Source: Desmodus rotundus (Eukaryota > Chordata > Mammalia > Chiroptera > Phyllostomidae). Taken from it: a stretch of DNA of 64,000 bases. Of this stretch, positions 33,431 to 44,290 are shown piece after piece; position 1 is the first letter of the stretch; each line of letters begins with the position of its first letter. The stretch is taken from NCBI RefSeq assembly GCF_022682495.2, contig NC_071392.1:111404896-111468895 (forward strand), in the 5' to 3' direction. Position numbers and translations under genes: made by a program. Under the pieces are notes generated by a model. It saw only the letters and a program-made list of their open reading frames with translations, had not been told where the DNA came from and did not search any database.

Positions 33431-33499
33431 GGAAGAAGAGTCAGTTCCCTGGGACCACATGGCTCCCCAGTGGAAATCAGGGTTCGGTAGGATGGTGGA

Positions 33500-33968
33500 A
33501 ACGAGGGAGGGATGCAAGACAAACAAAAGCATATGTCCCTATAAAGACTTGTATGTGGATGTTCACAGCAGCATTATCCATAATAGCCCAAAACCCAAAT
33601 GCCTAGTGAACAGAGAAACAAAATGTTATACTATCTCCATAAAATTCAGCACCAGGAGAGAATGAAGTGCTGATACATTCAACGACATAGATGAACAGAA
33701 AAAATAATTGCTGAGTGGAAGAAGCTAGACGAAAAGACTACGTGTTGTATGTTTCCATTTATACGCACTTTTTAGAAAAGGCAAATCAGATCAGTGGCTG
33801 TGTGAGGCCCGCGGTGTGAGCGAGGACGGACTACAAATGAGCACAAGGCAACTTTTGGATCGCAGTGTCGGTTACACAACTGTATCAATTTATTGAAACT
33901 CAAATGAATACTTAAAATAAGTGAACTTTATGGTATGTAAACTATATCCCAATAAAGCTGTTATTGAG
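33500..33968 (+). mobile_element. Old L1 3'-end fragment
   Basis: 'cagcagcattatccataata', 'atagatgaacagaaaaaata', 'tatggtatgtaaactatatc' and 'ccaataaagctgttatt' form the end of an L1M 3' UTR. Confidence 0.8.
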
Positions 33969-34380
33969 AAAGGGGACAAGGGAATGCTGGGGTGTTGACA
34001 TCGGGGTCCATGCAGAGGACGATGGTGCCCCTCACTAGGCAGCGGACAGAGTGGCAGGGACAGGCCTGGGTGGGAATGCTGAGATCACTTTGGACATGCT
34101 GAGTAAGATGCTCCTGGTACATAAGTAAGGCCATGTGTGAGAGCTCTGGGGAAAAGCCAAGGATGGAGCTGGTGGTTTGGGGGCTGTGGGTGTTCACTGG
34201 GATGTTGAAGCAGTGGCAGATGATGAGTCCTGGAGAGGGCATGGTCTGAGAAGAAAAGGCAGCCAGGACAATACCCTTGGACAGAGAAACACTTAAGGGA
34301 ATGACGGAGGAGGAGAAGCCAGCAAAGGTGGTGAGATGGAGCCGTCAGAAAGGCAGGGGCTATCAGAGGTCCAGCAAGCT

Positions 34381-35214
34381 GTAGGGGAGGTGGTCAGGGG
34401 CCTGTACCACTGCCCAGAGCCTGGGGGAGGTGCGGACTGAGATGAACCAAGGAAGTCCTGGCGGCCTTGGGGAAAACAAGGACCACAGAGGGATGGGGTG
34501 AGATATAGGTTGCAGTGTGTGAGGAGTAACTGGAGTCAGTGAGCATAACCCACCCCTGAGAAGCTCAGCTGGGAAGAGAAGGAGGGAGTGGGGCAGCTGT
34601 GGGCAGCATGGAAACAAAAGGCAGAAGCAGTGGGTTAAGGAGTAAGCGGAGGTGGTGGGCATGGTCTACACTCTTGATTGGTGTAGCTGGGAAGGGAAGG
34701 AGACACCGCAGTGTGGGGGCAGGTGCAGGCACTCCCAGCTCTGTCACATGCTCCTGGAACCTCCTGGAACCAGGCAGCCTCCCTGACGCCAGTGCCGCCA
34801 CACCCCAGTGAGCCGCTACTCACACTGGGGAGACAGTTCATGCTGGGGCTGGCTCTGACCTGCCCGGGCTGCTGCCCACCAACCAGGACAGTGGAGGCTG
34901 CATTGCAAGGTCCCAGCACCTAAGGCCAGGCTGGGCATGGAGGAGATGACATTGAATGGAGCACAGAGGGTGGCTCCCAGTCTCCCAGGCACTGGAGTTC
35001 CGGCCTTTTCCCCAGACACGGTCCAGGGGGCCCTGGCCCTCTGAGACAGATCCTAAGTGTGCTTCGTGTGATTTCTCTGAGAGCAACATGTGGTGGAAAT
35101 GCTCTTGGCATGACCTTCGCTTATGCTCTGGGCATCTCCTCCTCCCACTGGATGACCCAGATGAGACTGGCACCTGTCAAGGGCCGCCTGTTGGTCCAGT
35201 CCTACAAAGAGTGT
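34381..35214. other. Unique GC-rich sequence, no gene seen
   Basis: Frames of up to 114 residues lie on both strands without a recognisable domain. Confidence 0.5.
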
Positions 35215-35390
35215 CTGGTTTGCTCTTCCCCACAGCCCGGACAGGCTGCCGTCATTACATCCATTTGGCTGATACGGAGACTGAGACTCAGAGAGGTTGA
35301 GCAGCTCACCTAAGGTCACACAGCAAGGGAATGGCAGAAGTAGGTTCAGCACCCAGGTCAGCCTGCCTCAAGAGCTTTCTCCCTTTCACC
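35215..35390 (-). mobile_element. MIR SINE fragment
   Basis: 'gagactgagactcagagagg' followed by 'cctaaggtcacacagcaagg'. Confidence 0.85.
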
Positions 35391-35459
35391 TACTGACCCT
35401 TGACAAAGGGTGTGGAAAACAAAAGAAAAAGGCAGGAGGAATCGGGGTGGGGAGGACAG

Positions 35460-35585
35460 AGTCCTGAATGGCAGAGTAGTGGTCCCAGGTTCGAGCCTCA
35501 GCTCCTGTGGTCAGGACAAGTCTCTCCCACACAAGGCCTCAGTCTCCCCAGCTGTACAATGAGCTCTTAGGCCCCTCGTGGCTGC
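35460..35585 (+). mobile_element. MIR SINE fragment
   Basis: 'agtggtcccaggttcgagcc' and 'caaggcctcagtctccccag' match sense MIR. Confidence 0.7.
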
Positions 35586-35589
35586 CACA

Positions 35590-36414
35590 TGCTGAGTCCT
35601 ATGACCAGGGGCTTACTGGTGACAATTCTGCCCTCTGTGGTGGAAATGCAGAGAAAGGCGTGGTTGGAGGGAGGCAGAAGGGACCTCCTCTACCAGGCCG
35701 GGCCCTGGAGGAGCTGCACCTGGGAAATATAGCCGAGCCAAGCTCAGGTGCTGGCTTGGCTGCTTTGCTGGAACAAAGGCCCAGCTTGAGGTCACTGTGC
35801 CCCCTGCAGGAGCTGCCACAGGGCAGAGGGTGGGGGAATGGCAGCACGGGGATCCACATGGGTCCCTTCCTCTCTCAGCCATGACCGCCCTGTCTGCAAA
35901 GCCCTCTGGGAAAGCAGCTCGGGTCTGAGCTGACCAGAAACCCCACCCGCCCCTCCTCCCTGACTTCCACAACTGCAGGTCCCCCAGAGCCTCCAGGGAG
36001 AGGCCTGAAGGATGACCCATCGGAGTCAGAACCAAGATCTTCCGAAAGGAACTGGAGGCCCAGGAGGGTCGGTACTCAGGCAAGTCCACCCAATGGCCAC
36101 GGGGAGCCAGCATGGAGCCGGGGCCTCCTGACTCCCCAGCTCATTTCTGTGGCCCTTTCCATTAGAGTTTATGACAGAAAAGGTTTTATTCTTCTTTGTG
36201 TCTTTATGTTGTTATATCGTGTTTATAACGGAGACCTACATTCTTTCAGTTCACCACAATATTTCCAGTCACCCAAACACTGTTCTCTGAAGGGACCACA
36301 AGGGTCCCTGGCTCAGTACCCTTTCCGCCAACACAGGTGGCGGAAACATGGATTAACTCCTCTCTCTGCCTTTTCTCCTCTCCCCTCTCTCTGTCCCTCC
36401 TGGTCTCTCCCTCC
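35590..36414. other. Unique sequence, no gene seen
   Basis: A 166-residue antisense frame (35613-36113) lies here. Its composition (P, S, G, R rich) and overlap with open frames on the other strand argue against coding. No domain is recognised. Confidence 0.45.
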
Positions 36415-37135
36415 ACAGTCAGTCCATCCGGAAATCCTGCCGTTGTACCTTCAAAACATCTCCGGAACCCAACTAGGCCTCGCCACTCCACCCCCGCCCC
36501 CTGGCCCAGCCATGGCCATCGCTCTCCCGGACCAGAGCAGCGCCTCCCCTGGCCTCCCTGCCTCTGCCCTTGATCCCTTCAGCCTGGTTGCCACGCAGCA
36601 GCCAGAGGGTCCTGTTGAGACACAAGTCTCTGCTCAAAGCCCTGCGAGACTCTCACCTCACCCGGGGTGAGGGCCCCCCACCCCCAGTCTGCTCCAGGCG
36701 CCCCCCGGACCTCACCTACCACCGCTCTCCCCACCAAGCCCTCTGTCACTCCACACCGGACTCCCAGCTGTTCTTTAGTCATGACCACTCCCACCCCAGG
36801 CCCTTCGCACCTGCTGTCCCGGGATATCCACATGGCTCCTGCCCTCATTTCCGTGAGGCCTCTGTCAAACGTCACCTCCTCAGAGAGGCTGTCTTGGGCC
36901 TGGACCCAGACCCCCCTGGCTGCCCTTGACCTCACTCTCTTCCCCATCCCTTTGGCCTATTTTGTAGCTTGTATCACCACCTGACATTGAACTACATCGT
37001 ACCTCCTGGCTGGTTCAGATAAGCCCTATCCCTAAAGTAAGCCCGAGCGGAAGACACTTTTCCACAGCCCCCAGCCCAGTGACTGGGCCATAGTACGTGC
37101 TCAATAAATATTTGTTGAGTAAATGAAAGAATGAG
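36415..37135 (+). mobile_element. L2 LINE, best-preserved copy
   Basis: About 0.7 kb in consensus order: 'cagcagccagagggtcctgt', 'ccaggcccttcgcacctgct', 'caaacgtcacctcctcagag', 'gtgctcaataaatatttgtt', ending 'gaatga'. The reading frame is broken and only the 3' portion of L2 is present. Confidence 0.9.
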
Positions 37136-37189
37136 ACCTAGCACCCCGCCCATTGTCTCGTAGGGGGTCTGCCATTTATAGCACCATTA

Positions 37190-37395
37190 CGACGACATGC
37201 CAACCAGCTAATCCCAGTGGCAGTAGCAGGTGCTACTCGCCCCTCTGTGCCAGGCACTGGGTCCCCCCAACTTTGTGGACTCTTCTATTGCCCCCATTTT
37301 AGAGACAGGAAACTGGAAGCTGCGAGAGGTGAAACGACTTGCCTGAGGTCAGACAGCCAGCATGAGGTAGAGCTGGGATTAAAACTTCCATCTTT
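37190..37395 (-). mobile_element. MIR SINE, nearly complete
   Basis: 'ctgtgccaggcactgggtcc', 'ttgcccccattttagagaca' and 'tgcctgaggtcagacagcca' match antisense MIR. Confidence 0.85.
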
Positions 37396-37689
37396 TGGGC
37401 CCACAGACCCCCCTCCCCGACCTCCCCCCCAGTCTAGCTGCCCTGCCTGGCATCTGACCCCTCAGGCCTTGAGGACTCCTGAGTCAGGACCTCATGGTGC
37501 TGACAAGCAGGATAGGGTTGCCGGGTGGGTAGCAGGGACAGTGCCCCCCCCACCCCCACTCACTCAAGACCAGCTTCTGGGGGCAGCAGAGACCTCAGCA
37601 GAGGAGGGTCAGGCAGTGAGTGCATTCTCCTCTGGCCTCTGCAAGGGGAAGGCAGCGCCCCCAGCACACATCGCCCGCTAGCCATGTGC

Positions 37690-37885
37690 TGGGAAGCACT
37701 CACTGCACACCTACTGTGTGCAGAGGCCTGTACTGACGCTTGTGGAAACAAAGGGGTGTCACCTGTTGGTACAGTGGACAAGCCCCTTGTCAGCTGTTGT
37801 ACCACCTGATTCTCCCCCACAGAAACAACAGGTGAGGATTATCAGGCCCATTTGCAGACCAGGAAAGTGAGGTGTACAGTTCTTA
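37690..37885 (-). mobile_element. MIR SINE fragment
   Basis: 'acacctactgtgtgcagagg' followed by 'ggcccatttgcagaccagga'. Diverged. Confidence 0.6.
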
Positions 37886-37889
37886 ACAA

Positions 37890-38534
37890 GCACCTGAAAA
37901 TCCAGGTTTCTGAGAGAGCTGAATTCTGTCTCAGGAAGGTCAGTGGGGCAGCTGCGAGGCATGGCGGGGATGGCCCTAGGGCCAGGAGGTGGGATGATAT
38001 TGAAGGAGGTCACCCTGCCAGGGGGGACTACCCTCACTGTGACCCAGGTACTTGCTCCCGCCTCCTGCAGCCCCCTGAGGTACTCATCTACTGCTTCCTT
38101 TGTGCCCCAACATCCACAGGGGGACTGTCTCTCCAGAACACAAGAACTGGTGTCAGGAGCAGGGCAGGGCCAGACAGGCCCAAGACAAACCTGAGCGCGG
38201 GGACTAACCAGCCTTGGCATGTGCCAGCCTCCTGCCTCCCTGTGTAGATCACTTTCCTGTCCCCAGGCATCTCTTCAAGGGACACGTCTAGGGAAATCAA
38301 GCAGCCACCCGGGATCCACTGGCTGAAACTGAGGCAACTGTGAGATGCTGGGGCCCTCGCTTGTTTGGGAGCCCGTGGGGATGAGGGGTTGGTGCGAGCA
38401 CCGCTGTGCCTGGTGGGGCTGTTCCTTCAGGGGTAGGAACGTGAGGCTGGGGTGACGAGGACGTCAGTGTGGGGGAGGCAGCCCATCTCCTGGGGATTCT
38501 GCTTTCCCAGAATTACCTTGGGGAATTCAGTTTC
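37890..38534. other. Unique sequence, no gene seen
   Basis: Frames of 131 (+) and 153 (-) residues overlap on opposite strands. Neither has recognisable features. Confidence 0.5.
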
Positions 38535-38660
38535 CCAAGAAATGGCTATTATTTATTGATGCAATGACCACATATACTTCATCATCCAAACCAGGACACT
38601 TACAAAGCTGAAAGAGAAGCTGTTAATAATTACACCAGAACTGACCTGGGAAATCATAAC
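38535..38660. repeat. Unclassified ancient repeat
   Basis: 'ccaaaccaggacacttacaa' and 'taataattacaccagaactg' resemble an old mammalian DNA-transposon-like repeat. I cannot name it safely. Confidence 0.4.
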
Positions 38661-38664
38661 GTGT

Positions 38665-38770
38665 GGGCACATTATTTAATGAACACCTATTATGTGCCAA
38701 GATGAGTGATGGACACGATATCCATCGTCCCTTTCTGTCCTCACAAGGAGCCATGGAAAGGTACCACGGC
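38665..38770 (-). mobile_element. L2 3'-end fragment, antisense
   Basis: 'aatgaacacctattatgtgc' followed by 'tctgtcctcacaaggagcca'. Confidence 0.65.
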
Positions 38771-39169
38771 CGCCCTGGCTCTCCCTGGTCTGCCACGCCT
38801 GAGCTTCCACCACTGGCACCCCTGCCTTGGGTTACGGTGTTGAAAGCCCGTTACAACACACATCCCCACCCCCAGGTCCCCATCTCTACCAAGTCATCCC
38901 ATTTTTGGCCACTGTAACATCAGCGTAGATTCACTTCATGAGAACAGATTTCAAGGTCAGGGCATGAAGGGTTCTAAGAGAAGAGAGTCAGGTGGGAAAG
39001 AACTGGGGAGGGAGATACTGGGGGTCTGGAAGTGGAGCAAGTGGGTCCTAAGACCTTCAAGCGATGGAAGGGAAACAGGAAGGAAGAGCCTTGTATAAGA
39101 TGTGCCATTTGAGGCCCTTGGCGATCCAGATAAACCCCACCTACTTCTCTGCATATACCATCTACTAGC
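38771..39169. other. Unique sequence, no gene seen
   Basis: Nothing recognisable. Confidence 0.5.
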
Positions 39170-39410
39170 TCGTCCCACACCACACACCAGGCACAACCTG
39201 TTTCTCCTGCCTCCACCACTTTGTGTGTGCTGCTCCCCCATCCACGATGCCATCTGTTAATCTCAGTGGGGTAACATGCTCCCCACTCTTCAAGGTCTAG
39301 CTGAAACACTAGCGCTTCCAGGAGGCTGTCCTCCTGGGGTTTATCCTCCCCTCCCCTGGGCCCAGCACCTTGCTCAGGCTCCCAGCACCTGTGGAGCGAG
39401 GCCCGTGATC
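39170..39410 (+). mobile_element. L2 3' region
   Basis: 'cactcttcaaggtctagctg' and 'cttccaggaggctgtcctcc' match L2. Confidence 0.65.
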
Positions 39411-39744
39411 CTGCTGAGGGTGAACACGGCCGCCTCATCAGTTCACTAGGCCCATCACCACACTCCAAGAGGCAGCCATGGCTCCAGCTACCAATGACCA
39501 GCATGGGCACCCATAACGATGCAGACCCTGGACTCTGCCCACAGCCGGTCGGAAACCAGGGGTCTTGTGGCGCCAGGAATATGTGTCATCCAGTCCCTAC
39601 AAGGAATTCCAATGTGTGCTGAAGTTCAACACCCTTGACAAGGCAGGAGAGTAACTATCCACTGGAATGAAAAACCTGTAACAGACTCAGGAGGTGGCTG
39701 TCCTGATGTCCTGAAGGAAAGCCCGTACTGGCGGGTAGCTCTGC
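39411..39744. other. Unique sequence, no gene seen
   Basis: Nothing recognisable. Confidence 0.5.
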
Positions 39745-39800
39745 TCATTCATCCACCGTTTATCAAGCACCCATTCACCGGCGACAAAGACAGCAGCTTG
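39745..39800 (-). mobile_element. L2 tail, antisense
   Basis: 'gctcattcatccaccgttta' followed by 'tcaagcacccattcacc'. Short. Confidence 0.5.
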
Positions 39801-39804
39801 ACAC

Positions 39805-40020
39805 TGGCTGGTACTCACCACTCTCAGACGCGGTGCTCGTACCACCTGAGCAAATAACAAGCCTATGAAGCAGGTGCCATCATTCTCTCCATTTCACAGA
39901 TGAAGAAACTGAGCGTCAGAGGGGAGACGTGACCTACCTGGGGTCTCAGAGCCTGTAAGTGACCGAGTTGGGATTTGAAACCAGGCTAACTGGCCTCAGA
40001 GCTCACACTCTGACCACCAA
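39805..40020 (-). mobile_element. MIR SINE, nearly complete
   Basis: 'tctccatttcacagatgaag', 'aaactgagcgtcagagggga' and 'gttgggatttgaaaccaggc' match antisense MIR. Confidence 0.85.
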
Positions 40021-40294
40021 GCCCTGGGATACACACAGCACTGGGACCTGGCCGTGAACCCACAGTCCTGGCCCTGTGCATCTCCGAGCAGAGAAGAGAC
40101 CAAACACACAAGGAACACATACTTTCGAGTTACGGGGCGTGTGAGGAAAGAAAAGAAGTGATTCCTCCACAAGGCAAGTGCAGAGGGTACCTGTTGCAGG
40201 CCTCCCTGAGGGTGGTCCCTTTGACTCAGGTTTCTCACCTCTATAATGGAGCAACAGAGCCAGTTGATACCTGGGAACCTTCCAACTTGTACAT

Positions 40295-40390
40295 CCCAGG
40301 AATCCAGTCTTCCTTTCTCTGAGCCTCAGTTTCCCTATCTGTACAGTGGGCTAGAAGGAGAGCAGAGCAAGTGGTGACCCTAGGCCCCTT
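40295..40390 (+). mobile_element. MIR SINE fragment
   Basis: 'tctctgagcctcagtttccc' followed by 'tatctgtacagtgggctaga'. Confidence 0.75.
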
Positions 40391-40884
40391 CAAACTCAGC
40401 CCGTGGGCTTCCCCAGGCCAAGTCAGCCTGGGGTTCCTGCAACCAGCACTTTAGGAGTGCATCCTCCACTGTTGCCATGGTGACAATGGTGCATGGTGAT
40501 GCCGGGACCCAGATGTGGTGCCTTGGCTCTTTTCCTCCCACAAGGAAGGTCCTCTGTGTCCAGCAGACTCACTGAGTCAGGGAAACGGGTGGACCCCTCT
40601 GCTGGCTCATCCAGAGCCCTGCTGTCTCCACATCGTGAAAATGAGGTAAAGGGTCCCACCCCCCTGAAAGTAACCTACAGGTAGGTCCTCAGGCACAGCT
40701 GAGGCTCAGTTCTCTTCCCTTAGCCCCTCAGCCCCAGGCAGGAGGCCACGAAGTGCTGTCCCTGGTGCTGAAACCTTGCCGGGCTCCCCAGACTGGGATT
40801 TCCTTTGCAAACACTTCCAGGAGCCAGCTCTTCTGGGGGTTGGGAATTCAGAAAGGGAGATTAGTACTTGGGGACCGGCAGGGA
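40391..40884. other. Unique sequence, no gene seen
   Basis: Nothing recognisable. Confidence 0.5.
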
Positions 40885-41075
40885 GCCATGACCAGATCAG
40901 GTCCACACTGCCTAGTGGTGTGATCTGGCCTGGCCCTTTGCCTCTCTGTGCCTCAATTCCCTCAATGTAAAATGGGGACAATAGCCATTCTGACCTCGTG
41001 GGTCTAGTGAAGAGTGAATGCAGTATGTGGTGTGTGGAGAGGCCCAATGAATGCCAGCTATTATTGTTAGATCAT
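40885..41075 (+). mobile_element. MIR SINE, nearly complete
   Basis: 'ctctctgtgcctcaattccc', 'tcaatgtaaaatggggacaa' and the 'gccagctattattgtta' tail. Confidence 0.85.
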
Positions 41076-41084
41076 GTACTTGTT

Positions 41085-41283
41085 ATTATTTCGGGAGGCT
41101 AACTTTGATTGGGTGCCTGCTGTGTGCCTGCTCTTCCGAGAGATACCTGCTTCTACTCAAAGAAGTCCAGTAAAGTGACTATGAAAATGCATATGCATGT
41201 ATAAATGCTGACGAGTATTCTGAGGCTCAGAGAATGAAGTTAGTTGCCCAAGATCACATATTACTGAACTGGGAGCAGAGATT
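41085..41283 (-). mobile_element. MIR SINE fragment
   Basis: 'ctgaggctcagagaatgaag' followed by 'tagttgcccaagatcacata'. It lies next to the sense MIR at 40885. Confidence 0.75.
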
Positions 41284-41295
41284 CCAGTGAATCTT

Positions 41296-41522
41296 TTTTT
41301 TTAAAGATTTTTATTTATTTATTTTTAGAGAGAGGTGAAGGGAGGGAGAAAAAGAGGGAGAGAAACAGCAATGTGCAAGAGATACATAGATTGGTTGCCC
41401 CACGCATACCCCCAGCTGGTGACCTGGCCCAGAACCCAGGCATGTGCCCTGACTGGGAATCGAACTGGCGACTTTTTGGTTCACAGGCCGGTCCTCAATC
41501 CCCTGAGCCACACCAACCAGGG
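41296..41522 (-). mobile_element. VES SINE (bat-specific)
   Basis: Antisense copy with the tail at the left ('tttttatttatttattttta'), the B-box inverted at 'gggaatcgaactgg', and the head at the right ('tgagccacaccaaccagggc'). The target-site duplication is clean: tccagtgaatctt (left, ending about 41292) and tccagtgaacctt (right, from about 41523). It sits beside a MIR. Confidence 0.9.
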
Positions 41523-41559
41523 CTCCAGTGAACCTTTGAAATCACTGAATCTGTCCAAC

Positions 41560-41665
41560 CCCACTCCCACTGTCCAGATAGGGCAACTAACGACCAGAGA
41601 GGAGCCTGACTTACCACAAGTCACCCAGGAAACCCAGGGTCTCACCTCCCAGTGCCAACCTCCTC
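41560..41665 (-). mobile_element. MIR SINE fragment
   Basis: 'ccactgtccagatagggcaa' and 'cttaccacaagtcacccagg' match antisense MIR. Confidence 0.65.
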
Positions 41666-42029
41666 CCCTGGCAGGGTTAGCAAGACTCCCTCACACCTGA
41701 GGCAGGCAAGCAGCTTCCTCCACCGTGATCCCTCTGCCCTGTTGGAGGGTCCTCTGTCAAAGGCAGAGACATGAAGTGGCCCACAAACAATGTGTGTCAG
41801 CTACAGTCATGGGCCAGCGGACACCCAGTGCCTGCCAGTGCCCTTGCCAGCAGGCATCTGAGTGTCAGGGCGAGGGCGGGGCTGGGGCAGTGCTGTGGGG
41901 GCCCCTCCAGCTCTGGCCTGGTTTCTCAGCGAAGAGATGGCCTGAACACGCACCCGAGCCGCTCCCGTCCCAAATTTCCCGCTGAGTGGAGCATGCGCAC
42001 GTGCACACACGCACGCAGATGTAATTCCT
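41666..42029. other. Unique sequence, no gene seen
   Basis: Ends with a short CA-rich stretch (42000-42020). No gene recognised. Confidence 0.5.
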
Positions 42030-42115
42030 GGCTTCCCGTGCCAGCTCTGCTCCTTCTAAGCTGCGTGACCTTGAGCAAGTCACAGAGTTGGTGATGCCCC
42101 TATGAAACGGGGTTC
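42030..42115 (+). mobile_element. MIR SINE fragment
   Basis: 'ctgcgtgaccttgagcaagt' is the MIR core. The rest is diverged. Confidence 0.65.
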
Positions 42116-42439
42116 CCAGGCCCTGGTGTGGGGCACGAGCGGGATCCTGGATTGGAACAGGTTTTGAGATATCAGAATTGGTCACTGCCCACAGTGGGTG
42201 CGAGGCTTAAAGTAGAGCCCCAAGGACAAATCCCAGCTCCAGGGATGGGTCCTCCTTGGCCACCTTTGCCTTGAACTCTCCCCGTTTCCCTGTGTGTTCT
42301 GCCACTTCACTTTCACATAGACATGGGAGGGGCCCTTAGATAACGCAGAGAAGAGCTACTGGCGCACCTCTAGAGCCTTCCCCGTAAGCTTCGGGAAGGG
42401 TCCAACCCCTGCGCGGGGGCCCACAAGACTGCTGGGGGT
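42116..42439. other. Unique sequence, no gene seen
   Basis: Nothing recognisable. Confidence 0.5.
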
Positions 42440-42725
42440 CTAATCAGCCCCTGCTCCCTTCACCAGCCTCACCCTCATTCGTTCTCAACAGCCACCCTGC
42501 CCTCTTTGCTCTTCCCCGATCGTACAAGCCTCTGTCTCCCCTCTGGGCTCGTGCCCCCACTGGTCCCCCCACCCAGCTCCCTCTCCCTCAGCATTCACAT
42601 GACTGGCTCCCTCTCATCCCTCAGGGCTTAGCACAAGTGCCACCTCTTCTGAGAGGCCTGCCCTGGCCATCCTGAAGTCTAAAGCACCTCGCAGCACTGC
42701 ACACTGGCTCTGGCCTTGGTTTCTG
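42440..42725 (+). mobile_element. L2 3' region
   Basis: 'acatgactggctccctctca', 'tcagggcttagcacaagtgc' and 'cttctgagaggcctgccctg' are in L2 order. Confidence 0.75.
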
Positions 42726-42844
42726 CTGCCCGTTGGAAGAAGTCTCTCTGCTGGCAAATTACAGGAGCACAGAAATGTGTGTGTGCCAGGCAGTGTGGGG
42801 CGTGCCTCTCAGGCTGCAAGTAGCCAAGTCACAAGCCCAGACAT

Positions 42845-42930
42845 TGAGGAATCCCTCTGCTGAGTGGCCCTAGGCATGTCACCTGCCCTCCATGGGCCTC
42901 AGTTTCCCCACGAGGACCATGGGTCAGAGG
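42845..42930 (+). mobile_element. MIR SINE fragment
   Basis: 'gagtggccctaggcatgtca' followed by 'atgggcctcagtttccccac'. Confidence 0.75.
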
Positions 42931-43304
42931 GGTCCATCTCTGAGACCTTGCAGTTGGCTTCGGTTGCCTCTATCCAGGCCCCGCCCCACATCAGCCCCTG
43001 TCTCTGAGGTTCTCTGAGCTCAGACAGTTGCTTCCTGAGGAGACCAATCCTATAAATCACAGTTGATTCCGCCGAGCAGGTCAGCTGCTGGAGCCCGGGC
43101 ACGTTGTGGCCATCGGTCAACACCAGCGGTACTGAGGCTGTCACAGGGTGGCTTTGGCGGGAGCTGGGCCTGGCCTTCAACGCTGAAGAGGCTGCCGGGC
43201 TGAGGCCCCAGCTCCTGACGGACTCCCCTGGCCCCGACCAGTCCCTACTCAGCCACGTCACCTGCCTACTCTGCCAATTCCCCTCCGTGTTCAGGCAACA
43301 AGTA
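42931..43304. other. Unique sequence, no gene seen
   Basis: A 120-residue antisense frame (42899-43261) has no recognisable features. Confidence 0.5.
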
Positions 43305-43445
43305 CCCCTCAGCTTCCCATGTCCTCACAGTGTACAAAGAGACTCGCCCCAGTTTATCAAAGAGGGCTCTGAGGCACAGAGAGGAGGAGGAATTCACCCA
43401 AGGTCACCAGCAAGTGTGTGAAGTAAAGCTTCTGGTCTTTGCTCC
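43305..43445 (-). mobile_element. MIR SINE fragment
   Basis: 'gctctgaggcacagagagga' followed by 'cacccaaggtcaccagcaag'. Confidence 0.75.
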
Positions 43446-43874
43446 TCTCACCAGGGAGACCCCGCCCAGGGAGAAGGTGTCGGGGCTGATCCAGCACCCA
43501 GCTCCATCTAACCCTGGGAAGACCCCAGCTGGCCGTTGCACCTGCCCCCTCTGCTGGCCTCAGGGGTCTGCTTCAGCTGCCATGGGGCTCCTGGGAAATT
43601 AAAGCTCTCGCCCCAAAGCCCCGGTCCAACAGGCTGCCTTTGTTCCCACTCTTCAATCTGCTCAAAGAAATGAGGGGAAAGCTGAATGAGGTGTCTCAGG
43701 GGAGCCAAGCCTGCGTTGCCGGTCGGCAGGAAGGTGGGAGGCTACTGGGGTGCCCACTGGGTGCCGAGGAAGATGCCCCATTGGCATCTGGTGATGCTGG
43801 AAGGTGCAAGCTGAGTTGATAGGCTGGCTCTTCCCTCAGTGTCTAGTTATCCTGGGAGAAGCCTGTCCTCCCAT
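43446..43874. other. Unique sequence, no gene seen
   Basis: Nothing recognisable. Confidence 0.5.
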
Positions 43875-43950
43875 ATGTTCACTCCACCAATGTTTACCAA
43901 GCGCCCACTGTGTGCGCCGATTGTGTGCATTAGAGTAGAGGGAGTGAGGG
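43875..43950 (-). mobile_element. L2 tail, antisense
   Basis: 'tccaccaatgtttaccaagc' followed by 'gcccactgtgtgcgccgatt'. Confidence 0.5.
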
Positions 43951-44029
43951 GGCAGAGCCAACATGGAAGTGCAGGCTATGGACAGATTGCCTGAGACCAC
44001 ACCCTGCCTCCTTCCTGCAGGAGCCACTC

Positions 44030-44145
44030 CTCATCTCTACAGTGGGAACCATGGACCAAAGGCCTATGGGAATGGATGCTCTGTGCCTGGCACATAGTAT
44101 GTGCTCAGTACGTGCCCAGTATTTTTATGGTCGTCGTCGTCGTGC
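44030..44145 (+). mobile_element. MIR 3' fragment
   Basis: 'ctgtgcctggcacatagtat' and 'gtgctcagtacgtgcccagt' end in a short GTC repeat where MIR normally has ATT units. Confidence 0.7.
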
Positions 44146-44147
44146 TA

Positions 44148-44290
44148 CGCCAGGCACTGGGCTAGAGCCCTGAACAAGACCGATGACATGGACTCTGAAC
44201 TCACGGCGACTTGCTAGCAAGGGTGAGAGACAACACCAGTAAAATGGTTATGGGAGGCCCCAGTGACAACGACAGCAAGCTGATAAAAAC
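44148..44290 (-). mobile_element. L2 fragment, antisense
   Basis: 'gccaggcactgggctagagc' and 'cctgaacaagaccgatgaca' match the antisense L2 3' region. Confidence 0.65.

Larger units (their letters stand above)
31590..34380 (-). mobile_element. L2 (antisense) split by four insertions
   Basis: Left part 31590-32210: 'tggggaactgtgaggaattc', 'aagggcttagtcaagtttga', 'cgactcccaggttcctgctc'. Right part 33970-34380: 'gaggacgatggtgcccctca', 'tcactttggacatgctgagt'. These blocks are adjacent in L2, so the 1.76 kb between them was inserted later. The antisense L2 start near 31590 is uncertain. Confidence 0.7.

Noticed and set aside
35613..36113. 166-codon antisense frame
   Set aside because: It overlaps another long open frame on the opposite strand, lacks a domain, and has no supporting splice or start context.
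36149..36670. 173-codon open frame
   Set aside because: Its second half lies in the well-preserved L2 at 36415-37135, and the first half has no recognisable feature.
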